Shown: one piece after another, positions 43,247-51,957 of the stretch | Layout: each line of letters opens with the position of its first letter | Position numbering within the stretch: the first letter of the stretch is position 1 | Assembly (NCBI GenBank): GCA_038087015.1 | Contig: JASBNA010000027.1 | Coordinates: 62,001-126,000, forward strand | Reading direction: 5' to 3' | Source of the DNA: Cerrena zonata | Lineage: Eukaryota; Basidiomycota; Agaricomycetes; Polyporales; Cerrenaceae | DNA: 64,000 nt | The notes under the pieces: model-generated | What the model was told of the DNA's origin: nothing | Databases searched by the model: none | Seen by the model: only the letters and a program-made list of their open reading frames with translations | Made by a program: the position numbers and the translations under genes

Positions 43247-44344
43247 ATGAGTCAAGCAAATGCTGGGCAAGCTCCCAAGTACCGTGTGAAAAGACTTGAG
43301 CAGAACCGAAGAGGTAACCAGAAGGCAGCAGACACAGATCCACAAATCCAAGGCCAATCAGCATGGAGCAGCAATAAGAACTCCCAGAATAATGATGTGC
43401 CTAAGAGAAGAAACAATAATAGAACATCGAATCTAATTCGTAAGCAACATCATCAATTGAGTCCAGAGGAAGAGGAGAAACTCAAGCAAAGACAAGCCCG
43501 GTTCAATAAAGACGATGAGAAACAGAAGAAAGCACAAGAAACCCAATTCGGATTCATTAGCAGAGGTGAAGATAATAGGCTCCAGCAAAGTGAAAAGAGC
43601 CGACGGGATTTCTTCAATCAAATATTACAGGCCTTTGTTAAGTATTGTGCCAATAATTCTACTTCTAGTTTGCATAAAGAGCTTGATAATTTTGACCTTG
43701 ATTTAGACAATGCAAACGATAATTCAGGCAAAGATCCGGTGACACTCGATTCAATAATGTTATCATTGCGTAAACTAAGAGAATCCTTGATACATTCCAG
43801 AATCGACGACTTTAGCAAGAAAGTTTTTTTGTTTTCCATAAGGGTCAGTGCAAACATCGGCCATTACCAAACATACATACCTAGTATTACTCATTTATTA
43901 GATTCTTCAAATATCCATATTCTTAGTGACGTTGAAAAGACAGAAATCTCTTCGTTGCTCGTGCTACATGTGACGCATTACAACCATAACTATAATGAAG
44001 CTCTTCGATTATTTTTCAAGTACCTAAACCCTGACCATGATGCAAAGATTCTTCAAATAATCAAAAGTTGTATAAACAACGATTATTACACCTGGACCCG
44101 AATTTACAATTCCGAGGTCAGTAATGCTACCTTCAATGTAATGAAATTCGGACTTAATAAAGTCGTCCAATCTATAGTTGAATGTCTAAGTGTTTCCTAT
44201 TTCAACATTAGTTTGGGAGAGTTGGAAAATAATATCCTACCTAATGGCACCAGTTTTGATTCTGTCACCAGGGACTTCTCGACTCTGTGGACCCTAGACG
44301 GTGGCAATGTCATTATACGTAAGCGTCCCGTCAAAGCTAAATAA
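43247..44344 (+). CDS. Unidentified protein with basic N-terminus and all-helical C-terminal domain
   Basis: 365 residues. Residues 1-100 are basic, Gln/Asn-rich and probably disordered, with a charged helix 'LSPEEEEKLKQRQARFNKDDEKQKKAQE'. Residues of about 110-365 look like a helical repeat ('RIDDFSKKVFLFSIRVSANIGHYQTY', 'ILSDVEKTEISSLLVLHVTHYN', 'NEALRLFFKYLNPD'). They end in a segment ('LGELENNILPNGTSFDSVTRDFSTLW') that could be a winged helix of a PCI/SAC3-type domain. That domain call is a guess from the pattern. A basic N-terminus with a helical domain would suit an RNA- or ribosome-associated factor. No membrane segment, no lesion. ATG at 43247 just follows an A-rich leader. Confidence 0.7.
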   Translation: MSQANAGQAPKYRVKRLEQNRRGNQKAADTDPQIQGQSAWSSNKNSQNNDVPKRRNNNRTSNLIRKQHHQLSPEEEEKLKQRQARFNKDDEKQKKAQETQFGFISRGEDNRLQQSEKSRRDFFNQILQAFVKYCANNSTSSLHKELDNFDLDLDNANDNSGKDPVTLDSIMLSLRKLRESLIHSRIDDFSKKVFLFSIRVSANIGHYQTYIPSITHLLDSSNIHILSDVEKTEISSLLVLHVTHYNHNYNEALRLFFKYLNPDHDAKILQIIKSCINNDYYTWTRIYNSEVSNATFNVMKFGLNKVVQSIVECLSVSYFNISLGELENNILPNGTSFDSVTRDFSTLWTLDGGNVIIRKRPVKAK

Positions 44345-44519
44345 ATATCCCCTTTTCAATACTCTTGTAGATTATAATGACTGCAAAATTATCACCCTGG
44401 CGACATTGTCGCAAAAGAAAAGGAAGTATAATGTCGCGGGCACTCAAACTCTTAAGAAATGGAAAACACGTAAGAGCATTTACAACTCCATCAACATCAC
44501 AGTATAAGTACAAGAGAGG

Positions 44520-45095
44520 ATGTCTGAGTTGAAAAAAACCAACTTGAAGTACGTGGTGCTTTTTTATTTTGAAAGAAAAACAATATACTAACACAATTAA
44601 AGTTCAGTTGTTGATTTGAGAACCGTGGTTGATGATAATCTCCAAGCCAGTTTGGGTAAACTAGGGTATGCCCAATCATTTACATTAACTGATCTCAAAT
44701 TGGCATTGGGATATATGACTCTAGCCATTGCCGGAGGTTTATTTTACCTTGACAAGAAGTTTGAATTCAAAGATGCTTATAACTTTACCGTTGCTGGTAT
44801 TGTAGTTTACTTTATCATAAGTGGGATACATTTGTTTTTCACTTCAGGTAAGTTCAAAAACAACAAGTACGTTGGCTATAACGATTCCAAGGAAAAGATT
44901 CTGATCAGTAGTTGGACTAATAAATACGAACCTACCTATCATTATAAAATAGTTATCAATGATGATGAGTCCAGAGCAATTACTTCTCAATTTCCCTTCA
45001 CTTCGGTCTTTGATTCCTTTGGCTATTACAAAAGTGATTTAACTACAGAAATATTGCAAAAAGAGCTCGAAAAATTTGGTAAGAAAGACCTCTAG
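44520..45095 (+). CDS. SPC2: Signal peptidase complex subunit Spc2 (one intron)
   Basis: The main frame (to 45095) reads 'LGKLGYAQSFTLTDLKLALGYM', two adjacent hydrophobic helices at about 45-65 and 75-95, and a cytosolic C-terminal part ('KILISSWTNKYEPTYHYKIV'), the SPC25/Spc2 pattern. It has no ATG. Upstream, ATGTCTGAGTTG at 44520 gives nine codons before GTACGT (44549). A TACTAAC branch lies at 44587-44593. Acceptor AAAG at 44602 keeps frame (173 residues); GAG at 44620 also works (167 residues), while the intervening CAG at 44607 does not. Preferred CDS: join(44520..44548, 44603..45095). Spc2 is the non-catalytic ER subunit near the translocon. Confidence 0.82.
44549..44602 (+). other. 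SPC2 intron (3' end uncertain)
   Basis: Donor GTACGT, branch TACTAAC, acceptor AAAG 10 nt after the branch; an alternative acceptor at 44620 is also in frame. Confidence 0.65.
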
Positions 45096-45424
45096 GCATT
45101 ATCTTCATAATATAAAACCGTTACACCCGTAAATTTTTGTAAGTTTACCGTTTACCTGTAAGAAGTTTACCTGTAAGGGGTTTACCTGTAAGGAGCTCAC
45201 CATGAGGTTCAATTCACTAAGCTCGTGCCCATGAATCAAGTCCCATAGCTCGTGTCCTTGTTTCAAGGTAGTGGAGTTCTTTTAGATTCTCCGTAAAATT
45301 TTCAAGTCGAAACGCAGTAATTTTTTTTGTTCTTTTGAGTATTTCATTTTTTTGTTCTGTTCGTTTCTGCATTAAAAGATTAGATTAACTGGTCAACAAT
45401 CTTTTTTTATCTTACAATAGGAGA
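45096..45424. other. Spacer with 15-bp triplicate
   Basis: 329 bp between SPC2 and the MED3-like gene. It contains the tandem repeat at 45150-45194 and a T-rich stretch before the next ATG. No gene seen. Confidence 0.5.
45150..45194. repeat. 15-bp tandem triplicate GTTTACCTGTAAGRR
   Basis: Three head-to-tail copies of GTTTACCTGTAAG plus two variable purines (AA, GG, GA), about 230-275 bp upstream of the MED3-like ATG. The core TTTACCTGTAA is close to a palindrome. Confidence 0.85.
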
Positions 45425-45940
45425 ATGCCCACCACTTCCAGAGACCCCAGGCTACCTGATGTCATCAAAATCGATGATATTGCTTCTGGGAAGATCGAGC
45501 CCACGTTAATATATAATGAATTAGACCGATTAAAAGTGGAGATCAATGTTTTAAGAAATGATATGTCTTTATTCATAAAAGCGTTAGCTACTGTTCCCGA
45601 CAATCAAAGACAGGATGACTACTATAGAACAGCGGTCCAAAGGTTAAAGTGTGTTCAAAATAGTATCAAAGAATACTGTAACGAATACTATAAATTATTA
45701 CCAATTATAAATCTTGCTCAAATCAAACTCGGCCACGAAGTTGAAATAGTACCTCAGGCAAATAAGACCCCAAATGTTCCTCCGGCCCCTAAGCCCACCA
45801 CTGCAAATAAGGCGCCAGTCAAGAGAACGGCTTCTGGCTCCAAAACTAATAACGTCCCCAATGGTAAACCAATGGCCAATGGCTCTAATGCAAATAGAAA
45901 TGGCAATGGTAATCTTCCAAACCAACCAATAGTCCTATAA
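45425..45940 (+). CDS. MED3: Probable Mediator tail subunit Med3 (Pgd1/Hrs1-like)
   Basis: 171 residues. Residues of about 15-110 form a helical bundle: 'YNELDRLKVEINVLRNDMSLFIKAL', then 'YRTAVQRLKCVQNSIKEYCNEYYKLLPII'. This resembles the N-terminal coiled region of S. cerevisiae Med3/Pgd1 in spacing and motif type (R-x-x-M/F-x-x-FI followed by a second helix on phased Leu). A Pro/Ala/Lys/Asn low-complexity tail ('PPAPKPTTANKAPVKR') follows, as in Med3. Identity is an inference from architecture; other small coiled-coil nuclear proteins are possible. It is head-to-tail with TRP5. Confidence 0.5.
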   Translation: MPTTSRDPRLPDVIKIDDIASGKIEPTLIYNELDRLKVEINVLRNDMSLFIKALATVPDNQRQDDYYRTAVQRLKCVQNSIKEYCNEYYKLLPIINLAQIKLGHEVEIVPQANKTPNVPPAPKPTTANKAPVKRTASGSKTNNVPNGKPMANGSNANRNGNGNLPNQPIVL

Positions 45941-45951
45941 GCCCTCTGTCT

Positions 45952-46005
45952 CTACAACTGCCCCTACAACTGCCTCTACAACTGCCCCTACAACCTACCT
46001 GTCCC
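45952..46005. repeat. 12-bp tandem repeat CTACAACTGCCY
   Basis: Three near-perfect consecutive copies (45952, 45964, 45976), then degenerate CTACAACCTACC and CTACAAC copies. It starts 12 bp after the MED3-like stop codon. Confidence 0.75.
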
Positions 46006-46259
46006 TACAACACGCCTTTCTCCCTCCGACAAACCTTGGTTACTCGTTATTCCCAGTCATTCCTTCCTTTCAATTCAGCCTTCCAGTTTCATTAATTCTA
46101 CTTTTCTTTCAATTGTCTTCTGTGTATATTATTCCTTTCAATGAACAATTTTGCTTCCCTTTAATATCACCGTTGAAGCATACGCCATTCGAGTAAACAC
46201 CTGTACATCTCAAATGGTTCACGCCCGTACATCCCAAAGATCATCTGGTTACCCTGAAC

Positions 46260-46266
46260 TGACTCA
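46260..46266 (+). promoter_or_regulatory. Gcn4 response element (TGACTCA) for TRP5
   Basis: A perfect TGACTCA lies 135-141 bp upstream of the TRP5 ATG. Amino-acid biosynthetic genes in yeasts are commonly induced through this site under general amino acid control. Confidence 0.65.
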
Positions 46267-46400
46267 CCGAAAGATCATACAAAAAAAAAAAAAAAATACT
46301 GAAAAATTTAAAAGAAACGATAGAAGAATATAAAAACAGCAGCAATTACTCTATAATTTTGGTTTGACATTACGCTTTTCATTCAATTAGTATAATAAAG

Positions 46401-48503
46401 ATGTCTGCTTCATTAAAAGAAACGTTTGAAAGATGCAAAAAAGAGGGCAGAAATGCCTTGGTTAACTTTATCACCGCCGGGTATCCTACGATTGAAGATA
46501 CTTTACCTATTTTAAAAGGTATGCAAAATGCCGGTGTTGATATCATTGAATTGGGGGTTCCATTTTCTGATCCTATAGCTGATGGACCAACCATCCAAGC
46601 TGCAAATAATGTTGCCTTGGATAACGGGATCACTGTATCCAAATGTTTGGAATTGGTTAAGAATGCAAGATCCGAAGGTATTACTGTTCCTATCATCTTG
46701 ATGGGTTATTATAATCCAATTTTAAAATACGGGGAAGAAAAAATGATCAAGGACTCGGCAGAATCTGGTGCTAATGGTTATATTGTTGTTGATTTACCTC
46801 CTGAAGAAGCCGTTAAATTTAGATCCACCTGTACCAAATACGGTTTATCGTATGTTCCTTTAGTGGCACCAGCCACCACCGATGAACGTTTGAAAGTCTT
46901 GGGTGGTATTGCTGATTCCTTCATCTATGTGGTTTCTAGAATGGGTACCACTGGTGCTTCAACTGAAGTTTCCAAAGGTATTTCTGAATTATGTGCCAGA
47001 GTTCGTAAATTTGCTGGTGATACTCCACTTGCTGTTGGGTTTGGGGTTTCTAATAGAGAGCATTTCTTAACCGTCGGTGCTTCGGCTGATGGTGTGGTTA
47101 TCGGTTCTAAAATTATCACTTTAATTGGTCAATCTAAACCAGGTGAAAGAGGTGATACTGCTTTTAAATTTGTTAAATCTATTTTAGGAGAAGATTATGA
47201 GGCTCATGCTCCAAAAACTTTCACTAATGCTCCTCTTTCTGAGTTTAAAGATACTAAACAAGTCTTAGAAGAATTACATAAATATAATCCAAAATTTGGT
47301 GATTTTGGTGGTCAATACGTTCCTGAAGCCTTACATGCTTGTTTAGCCGAATTAGAAAAAGGTTTTGAAGATGCCGTTGCTGATCCTGAATTTTGGAATG
47401 AATTCAGATCTTTGTATTCTTATATCGGTAGACCATCTTCTTTCCATAGAGCTGAACGTTTATCTGAATACGCTGGTGGTGCTCAAATTTGGTTGAAAAG
47501 AGAAGATTTAAATCATACTGGTTCTCATAAAATTAATAACGCTCTTTCTCAAGTTTTAATTGCCAGAAGATTAGGTAAAACTGAAATCATTGCTGAAACT
47601 GGTGCCGGTCAACATGGTGTTGCTACCGCTACCGCCTGTGCTAAATTTGGTTTAAACTGTACTGTTTTCATGGGTGCTGAAGATGTTAGACGTCAAGCTT
47701 TAAATGTTTTCAGAATGAGAATTTTAGGTGCTAAAGTTGTCGCTGTTACCAATGGTACTCAAACCTTAAGAGATGCTACCTCTGAAGCTTTTAGATTTTG
47801 GGTTTCTCATTTAGAAAATACTCATTACGTTGTTGGTTCAGCTATCGGTCCTCATCCTTACCCAACCTTGGTCAGAACATTCCAAAGTGTCATTGGTCAA
47901 GAAACTAAAGAACAATTCAAAGAATTAAACGATGGTAAATTACCAAATGCCGTTGTTGCTTGTGTCGGTGGTGGTTCAAACTCAACTGGTATGTTCTCAC
48001 CTTTCGAAAAAGATACCGAAGTTAGAATGTTGGGTGTCGAAGCCGGTGGTGATGGTTTAGATACTGAACGTCATTCCGCTACCTTAACTGCTGGTATTCC
48101 TGGTGTTTTCCATGGTGTCAGAACCTATGTCTTGCAAGATGATGATGGTCAAGTTCATGATACTCACTCTGTCTCTGCTGGTTTGGATTACCCTGGTGTT
48201 GGCCCAGAATTAGCTTTCTGGAAGAGTACTGGTAGAGCAGAATTCGTTGCTGCTACTGATGCCCAAGCATTGGAAGGTTTCAAATTACTTTCGCAATTAG
48301 AAGGTATTATTCCAGCCTTGGAATCCTCTCATGCCATTTACGGTGGTGTTCAACTTGCTAAAACCATGAGTAAAGACCAACATATCGTTATCAACGTTTC
48401 CGGTAGAGGTGATAAGGACGTTCAAAGTGTTGCTGAAATTTTACCTAAATTAGGAGATAGAATTGGCTGGGATTTGAGATTCGAAGATGATCCATCGAAG
48501 TAG
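46401..48503 (+). CDS. TRP5: Tryptophan synthase, fused alpha-beta (Trp5)
   Basis: 700 residues, a fungal bifunctional enzyme making tryptophan from indole-3-glycerol phosphate and serine. The alpha domain (about 1-260) has 'NALVNFITAGYPTIEDTLPI', 'DIIELGVPFSDPIADGPTIQ' with catalytic Glu and Asp, and 'VGFGVSNREH'. The linker is followed by the beta domain (about 290-700), with 'FGDFGGQYVPEAL', the PLP lysine in 'EDLNHTGSHKINNAL', 'AETGAGQHGVATATACAKFG', and the phosphate-binding 'VACVGGGSNSTGMF'. Length matches S. cerevisiae Trp5 (707). Codon use is strongly biased. A Gcn4 site lies upstream. No lesion. Confidence 0.97.
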   Translation: MSASLKETFERCKKEGRNALVNFITAGYPTIEDTLPILKGMQNAGVDIIELGVPFSDPIADGPTIQAANNVALDNGITVSKCLELVKNARSEGITVPIILMGYYNPILKYGEEKMIKDSAESGANGYIVVDLPPEEAVKFRSTCTKYGLSYVPLVAPATTDERLKVLGGIADSFIYVVSRMGTTGASTEVSKGISELCARVRKFAGDTPLAVGFGVSNREHFLTVGASADGVVIGSKIITLIGQSKPGERGDTAFKFVKSILGEDYEAHAPKTFTNAPLSEFKDTKQVLEELHKYNPKFGDFGGQYVPEALHACLAELEKGFEDAVADPEFWNEFRSLYSYIGRPSSFHRAERLSEYAGGAQIWLKREDLNHTGSHKINNALSQVLIARRLGKTEIIAETGAGQHGVATATACAKFGLNCTVFMGAEDVRRQALNVFRMRILGAKVVAVTNGTQTLRDATSEAFRFWVSHLENTHYVVGSAIGPHPYPTLVRTFQSVIGQETKEQFKELNDGKLPNAVVACVGGGSNSTGMFSPFEKDTEVRMLGVEAGGDGLDTERHSATLTAGIPGVFHGVRTYVLQDDDGQVHDTHSVSAGLDYPGVGPELAFWKSTGRAEFVAATDAQALEGFKLLSQLEGIIPALESSHAIYGGVQLAKTMSKDQHIVINVSGRGDKDVQSVAEILPKLGDRIGWDLRFEDDPSK

Positions 48504-48819
48504 ATTCATAATCTCTTCAAGTAAAAAGTCAAATATATTTTTTTTGTATTCACTGATCGTAGTTTTCTGTCCTTCTGTAAAGAATAATACTCATCCTTGA
48601 AAGTAGTCTCTTACTTACTTGAGATAATTGGGAAAGCTCAGTTGGTAAGGCTTGTAGAGCATAACTAACTATTCGTTCGTAAAGTCATCGTGAATGCTTT
48701 TTTTGCAACATTTATCAGATGTACTGGTGTTTACCTCTAGTCAAAAGAGTACGCGAATTTTCATAACAAGAATTAAAGCTAATATTAGTTTGACTACAAC
48801 AACATATACACAAGCTGAG
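48504..48819. other. TRP5-MZT1 spacer
   Basis: 316 bp holding a tRNA-like sequence at about 48625-48705. An in-frame upstream extension of MZT1 begins with a non-ATG codon at 48694 and is unlikely to be coding. Confidence 0.45.
48625..48703 (+). other. tRNA-like relic with good A box and T-run
   Basis: AAGCTCAGTTGGTAAGGC (48633-48650) closely matches the tRNA D-arm/A box. A GAGC that could close the D stem follows 9 bases later than normal. The CATAA loop would place anticodon CAT, but position 33 is not T. The B box is degenerate (TTCGTTCGTAAAG), and a T7 run follows. I cannot fold a sound tRNA. It is best read as a decayed tRNA or a chance match. Confidence 0.25.
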
Positions 48820-49020
48820 ATGTCCGGATCAAGTTTCACTCCTAGTCAAGGTAATTCACCGAATTCGTTAATGATCGATTTGGCCAAATTGCTCAATGTG
48901 AATATTGATGAAACTACTCTACAATTGTGTATCAAGTTGCTAGATCAAGGTGTCGACCCATTACAATTAGCTGATTCCATTAACAAAGTTAACAACGAAA
49001 CTAGTCTGGTATTGAACTGA
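48820..49020 (+). CDS. MZT1: Mitotic-spindle organizing protein 1 (MOZART1/Mzt1)
   Basis: 66 residues from the ATG at 48820. The MOZART1 domain fills most of it: 'LMIDLAKLLNVNIDETTLQLCIKLLDQGVDPLQLADSINKVN', matching the family's 'GL-x-L-C-x-x-L-(I/L)-x-x-GV-(N/D)-P-x-A-L-A' pattern. Mzt1 binds the N-terminus of gamma-tubulin complex proteins and is needed for microtubule nucleation at spindle poles in Candida and fission yeast; S. cerevisiae lacks it. An in-frame open stretch upstream (from 48694) lacks an ATG and is not needed. Convergent with RRN6, about 93 bp between stops. Confidence 0.88.
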   Translation: MSGSSFTPSQGNSPNSLMIDLAKLLNVNIDETTLQLCIKLLDQGVDPLQLADSINKVNNETSLVLN

Positions 49021-49113
49021 ATGTAAATTTATCTTCAACGTTTGGTTGATATGAACTATTATACAAATATATACAAATATATTACAAGTGTGAAGCATTA
49101 TGATGCTTGAAAA

Positions 49114-51726
49114 TTATGCAAATCCGGACTTCTTCTTTTTCTTCTTTCTTTGACTCGATTGCAGTGATGGCATTCGCTTTTGTGATTGATTCGAAGACTC
49201 TAGATGTCCTTGTGACTGTGATAAAGCTTGTGAAGACAGTGGGATTGGGGAATGAAATCCTGACGACGACGGTTCTGATTCTTGAGACAATCCAAAACCG
49301 TCTTGAGAAGCCGTGTAAACAGCTTGCGATAGTTGTGATGCATAAGTTGGAGCATAGTTGTCCTTTTTCTGTGATGCTATTTGGGAATTGAAAAGTTGGT
49401 GCCTGAGGTCCTTTTGGGATCGCTGAGACTTTTTCTTTTTAATTGAAGTAGTAGAACTTTGTGATGATAAATTAATAGTAGGAGTCAATGATGGGGTATT
49501 AGATTGTGATTCTCTAATTTGGGTTTCATTAAAACTGTTCAGGTCCCATGATTCTAAAATATCTTGTAGGGCCTTGTCAGAATCTTCAATTTCACCAGAT
49601 ACCTTACTCTCATAGTAATTTGGGTCATGTTTCTCTAAAGTTGCCTTCATCGAACATGTACTCAATAAAAGAGCTACTTGTCTGATGTACTCTCCATGAT
49701 TAAATAATGCAGTTTCTTTGGATAAATAAACGTCTTTTAAATTTTTTTCAAGGTTTTTCAGTGAATTCGTATTTTCAAGATTTTTGAAAATATCATTCAT
49801 AGCTAGTTGATTGCCTATATTGGAAATATTAACGCCATTTTGCTTGTAATATCCAATTAGTTGATCTATCATACAATCAAACTCATTGAGATCCGTCACG
49901 GATAAAGGTAAATCTTTCGATATGTCAACAATAGATAGACTTTTAGGCTCTTTATCTTCGTTGCTGGCAGAAAGTTGTTGAACCTTTTCGCCGAGTTTGA
50001 AAGCATACGCTTGAATGAGATCAATTTCATCACGATCTTTATTTGGCCCAGCTTTCAAACTTTCTGCCATTGACGATAATTTCGACTTGCTAAGTTTATT
50101 GAAATACCTTGACGCCTTTTGCTTCAGCCCGTTATCGAAATTCTCGTAGTCTATATTGAAATCCAAAGGTTTCCTTAAAAATATGCCACTCTTTTCCGAG
50201 CGTATCTCCATGGTAAATTTCAAATTATTACCCAATTCAAAAACACCGAATAATTTGCCAATGTCTCCGTTGTAATCAACTTCTAGTTCATTCCTGACTG
50301 TGGAGAAGAAGCCTTTATTGAGTTCGCTTATGAAAAACTGACGCAAGTGGCTTTTCTTGTCTGACCTTTCAATGAAGTAAGGGTCTCTTAAAGAAAATGC
50401 TTTATCTTCTATAAATCCAAAATTATAAATGAAAATAAGAGGATTTACTTCTGAATAGACCGAACAAAGAAATTTCGAATCGTCATCGTACTCCGTTACG
50501 TTAATTTTTAATGATGGATCAGAATCTAATAGGAAATGCTTCCAAGCTAAAACCCTGTCTAACTTTTCACCTATGTGTACAAGAATTATTTCCTTGCTTG
50601 TTAGCAAAAATGCATAATTCATGGAAGCGGTTACTAATTTAAAATCACGAATTTTGGACCATGACTTCGAAGTTATTATTTTTTTGGATGATAAGTAGGG
50701 CAATAAGCTGAATCTAATGATTGTAGATCTGGAAATTAAAAGGATATTGCTACCATCATAACACCATACTATTTTTTTCCAATGTGATAATTCTGAAGGG
50801 TCATATATGGACGGTCTGCAAGTTGCATTTGTATTAGCATTATCATCATTTGATTCTTGAACTTCCATGTTTCCTTCTAAGTCCACTCTTTTGACAGCAG
50901 TCTTACTTTCTCTGGATTGAATCCTCCAAACCCCAAAATTTCCTCTAACGTCAACTACTGCAAGCTGTTCACCGTTCCAATGATTGAAACTAGCGTCAAC
51001 AAACGAATAGCCCTCAAGCTCATCCACAGATATTTCCGTCAACTTTGATAGCTTGAGGTTCAATTGGATACCTCGTAAGACTTTGATAATGACTACTTTA
51101 GAATCAGTTCTCACTGCTAGATGAGGATGGATGGTATCAAAGTTGTCTTGAACTTTACAAAACTCTATTTGTTTAATGGGTTCAGAAAAATGGATTTGAA
51201 GTGTTTCCTGTGGGAAATGGGGGAATAGCACCTTCTTAGGCTTGGATTTATGTAGAATAGTTCTCCTTTGATACTTCATCACTCCAACATTTAAAATACT
51301 TCCAACTTCGCCGGTCACATATGCCATAGCTGTACTTGAATATACCCCCAGCCCTGATTTGATATCAAAAAAGCAAACAAGATCACCATATGTAGGATCG
51401 TGAGTAACAGAGGAAGTTATCATGTTGGAATCGACCTTCAAAGCTTTCATTAAATCTCGGGGGATATGTTTATCAAAAAGAGCCGTTGATTTAGAAGGCT
51501 TAAGACCCGAGTGGTCATCAGAAATCTGTTCTGGGTTAATCTCCATAAATCCTTTTTCAACTCTATTCAACTCAAGCCCTTCATTTCGTATTCTGGGAAA
51601 TTCAAGGTACGGTTCAAACTTGGTCTTCCCATCATTATTTGGATCCAATTCTTTGATCTTCAATGAACCATTACCTCGAACCCCGTAACCTAATTTCGAC
51701 CCTGTGCCTTTTTTATTGGGCCACAT
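49114..51726 (-). CDS. RRN6: RNA polymerase I core factor subunit Rrn6
   Basis: 870 residues. A beta-propeller-like N-terminal half carries the Rrn6/TAF1C marks 'GDLVCFFDIKSGLGVYSS', 'LAVVDVRGNFGVWRIQ' and 'HWKKIVWCYDGSNILLISRS'. A helical part follows, then a Ser/Gln-rich tail ending in a Lys run 'RKKKKKKSGFA', which S. cerevisiae Rrn6 also shows. Core factor (Rrn6, Rrn7, Rrn11) binds the rDNA promoter and recruits RNA polymerase I. ATG at 51726. Moderately confident because the family evolves fast. Divergent from CWH41 with 231 bp between starts. No lesion. Confidence 0.8.
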   Translation of the reverse strand: MWPNKKGTGSKLGYGVRGNGSLKIKELDPNNDGKTKFEPYLEFPRIRNEGLELNRVEKGFMEINPEQISDDHSGLKPSKSTALFDKHIPRDLMKALKVDSNMITSSVTHDPTYGDLVCFFDIKSGLGVYSSTAMAYVTGEVGSILNVGVMKYQRRTILHKSKPKKVLFPHFPQETLQIHFSEPIKQIEFCKVQDNFDTIHPHLAVRTDSKVVIIKVLRGIQLNLKLSKLTEISVDELEGYSFVDASFNHWNGEQLAVVDVRGNFGVWRIQSRESKTAVKRVDLEGNMEVQESNDDNANTNATCRPSIYDPSELSHWKKIVWCYDGSNILLISRSTIIRFSLLPYLSSKKIITSKSWSKIRDFKLVTASMNYAFLLTSKEIILVHIGEKLDRVLAWKHFLLDSDPSLKINVTEYDDDSKFLCSVYSEVNPLIFIYNFGFIEDKAFSLRDPYFIERSDKKSHLRQFFISELNKGFFSTVRNELEVDYNGDIGKLFGVFELGNNLKFTMEIRSEKSGIFLRKPLDFNIDYENFDNGLKQKASRYFNKLSKSKLSSMAESLKAGPNKDRDEIDLIQAYAFKLGEKVQQLSASNEDKEPKSLSIVDISKDLPLSVTDLNEFDCMIDQLIGYYKQNGVNISNIGNQLAMNDIFKNLENTNSLKNLEKNLKDVYLSKETALFNHGEYIRQVALLLSTCSMKATLEKHDPNYYESKVSGEIEDSDKALQDILESWDLNSFNETQIRESQSNTPSLTPTINLSSQSSTTSIKKKKSQRSQKDLRHQLFNSQIASQKKDNYAPTYASQLSQAVYTASQDGFGLSQESEPSSSGFHSPIPLSSQALSQSQGHLESSNQSQKRMPSLQSSQRKKKKKKSGFA

Positions 51727-51957
51727 AGGAACAGATGGGGTAGAACGGACTATATCACTAACACTTATACTAGTAACGATTAGGAAAGCAGCATCAAAGA
51801 TTTATACAAAAAATTTTAAAGATATCTAGAAAATGATATGCAGGAATTTGAAAAAAAAAAAAGAAGAGAACGAAAAGTCTTGCGAAGGTTCAACCGTGTC
51901 TTCTAAACTGATTGCAGTCAAACCACAATATTCTTATAGAGAAGCTTATTTAAAAAG

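Larger units (their letters stand above)
45941..46400. other. TRP5 promoter region
   Basis: 460 bp with a C-rich 12-bp repeat just after the MED3 stop, a Gcn4 site at 46260-46266 and an A14 tract at about 46280. No other gene is supported. Confidence 0.55.

Noticed and set aside
44379..44532. Short frame overlapping the SPC2 first exon, with a presequence-like N-terminus
   Set aside because: About 50 codons, no recognisable family, and it conflicts with the well-supported SPC2 exon.
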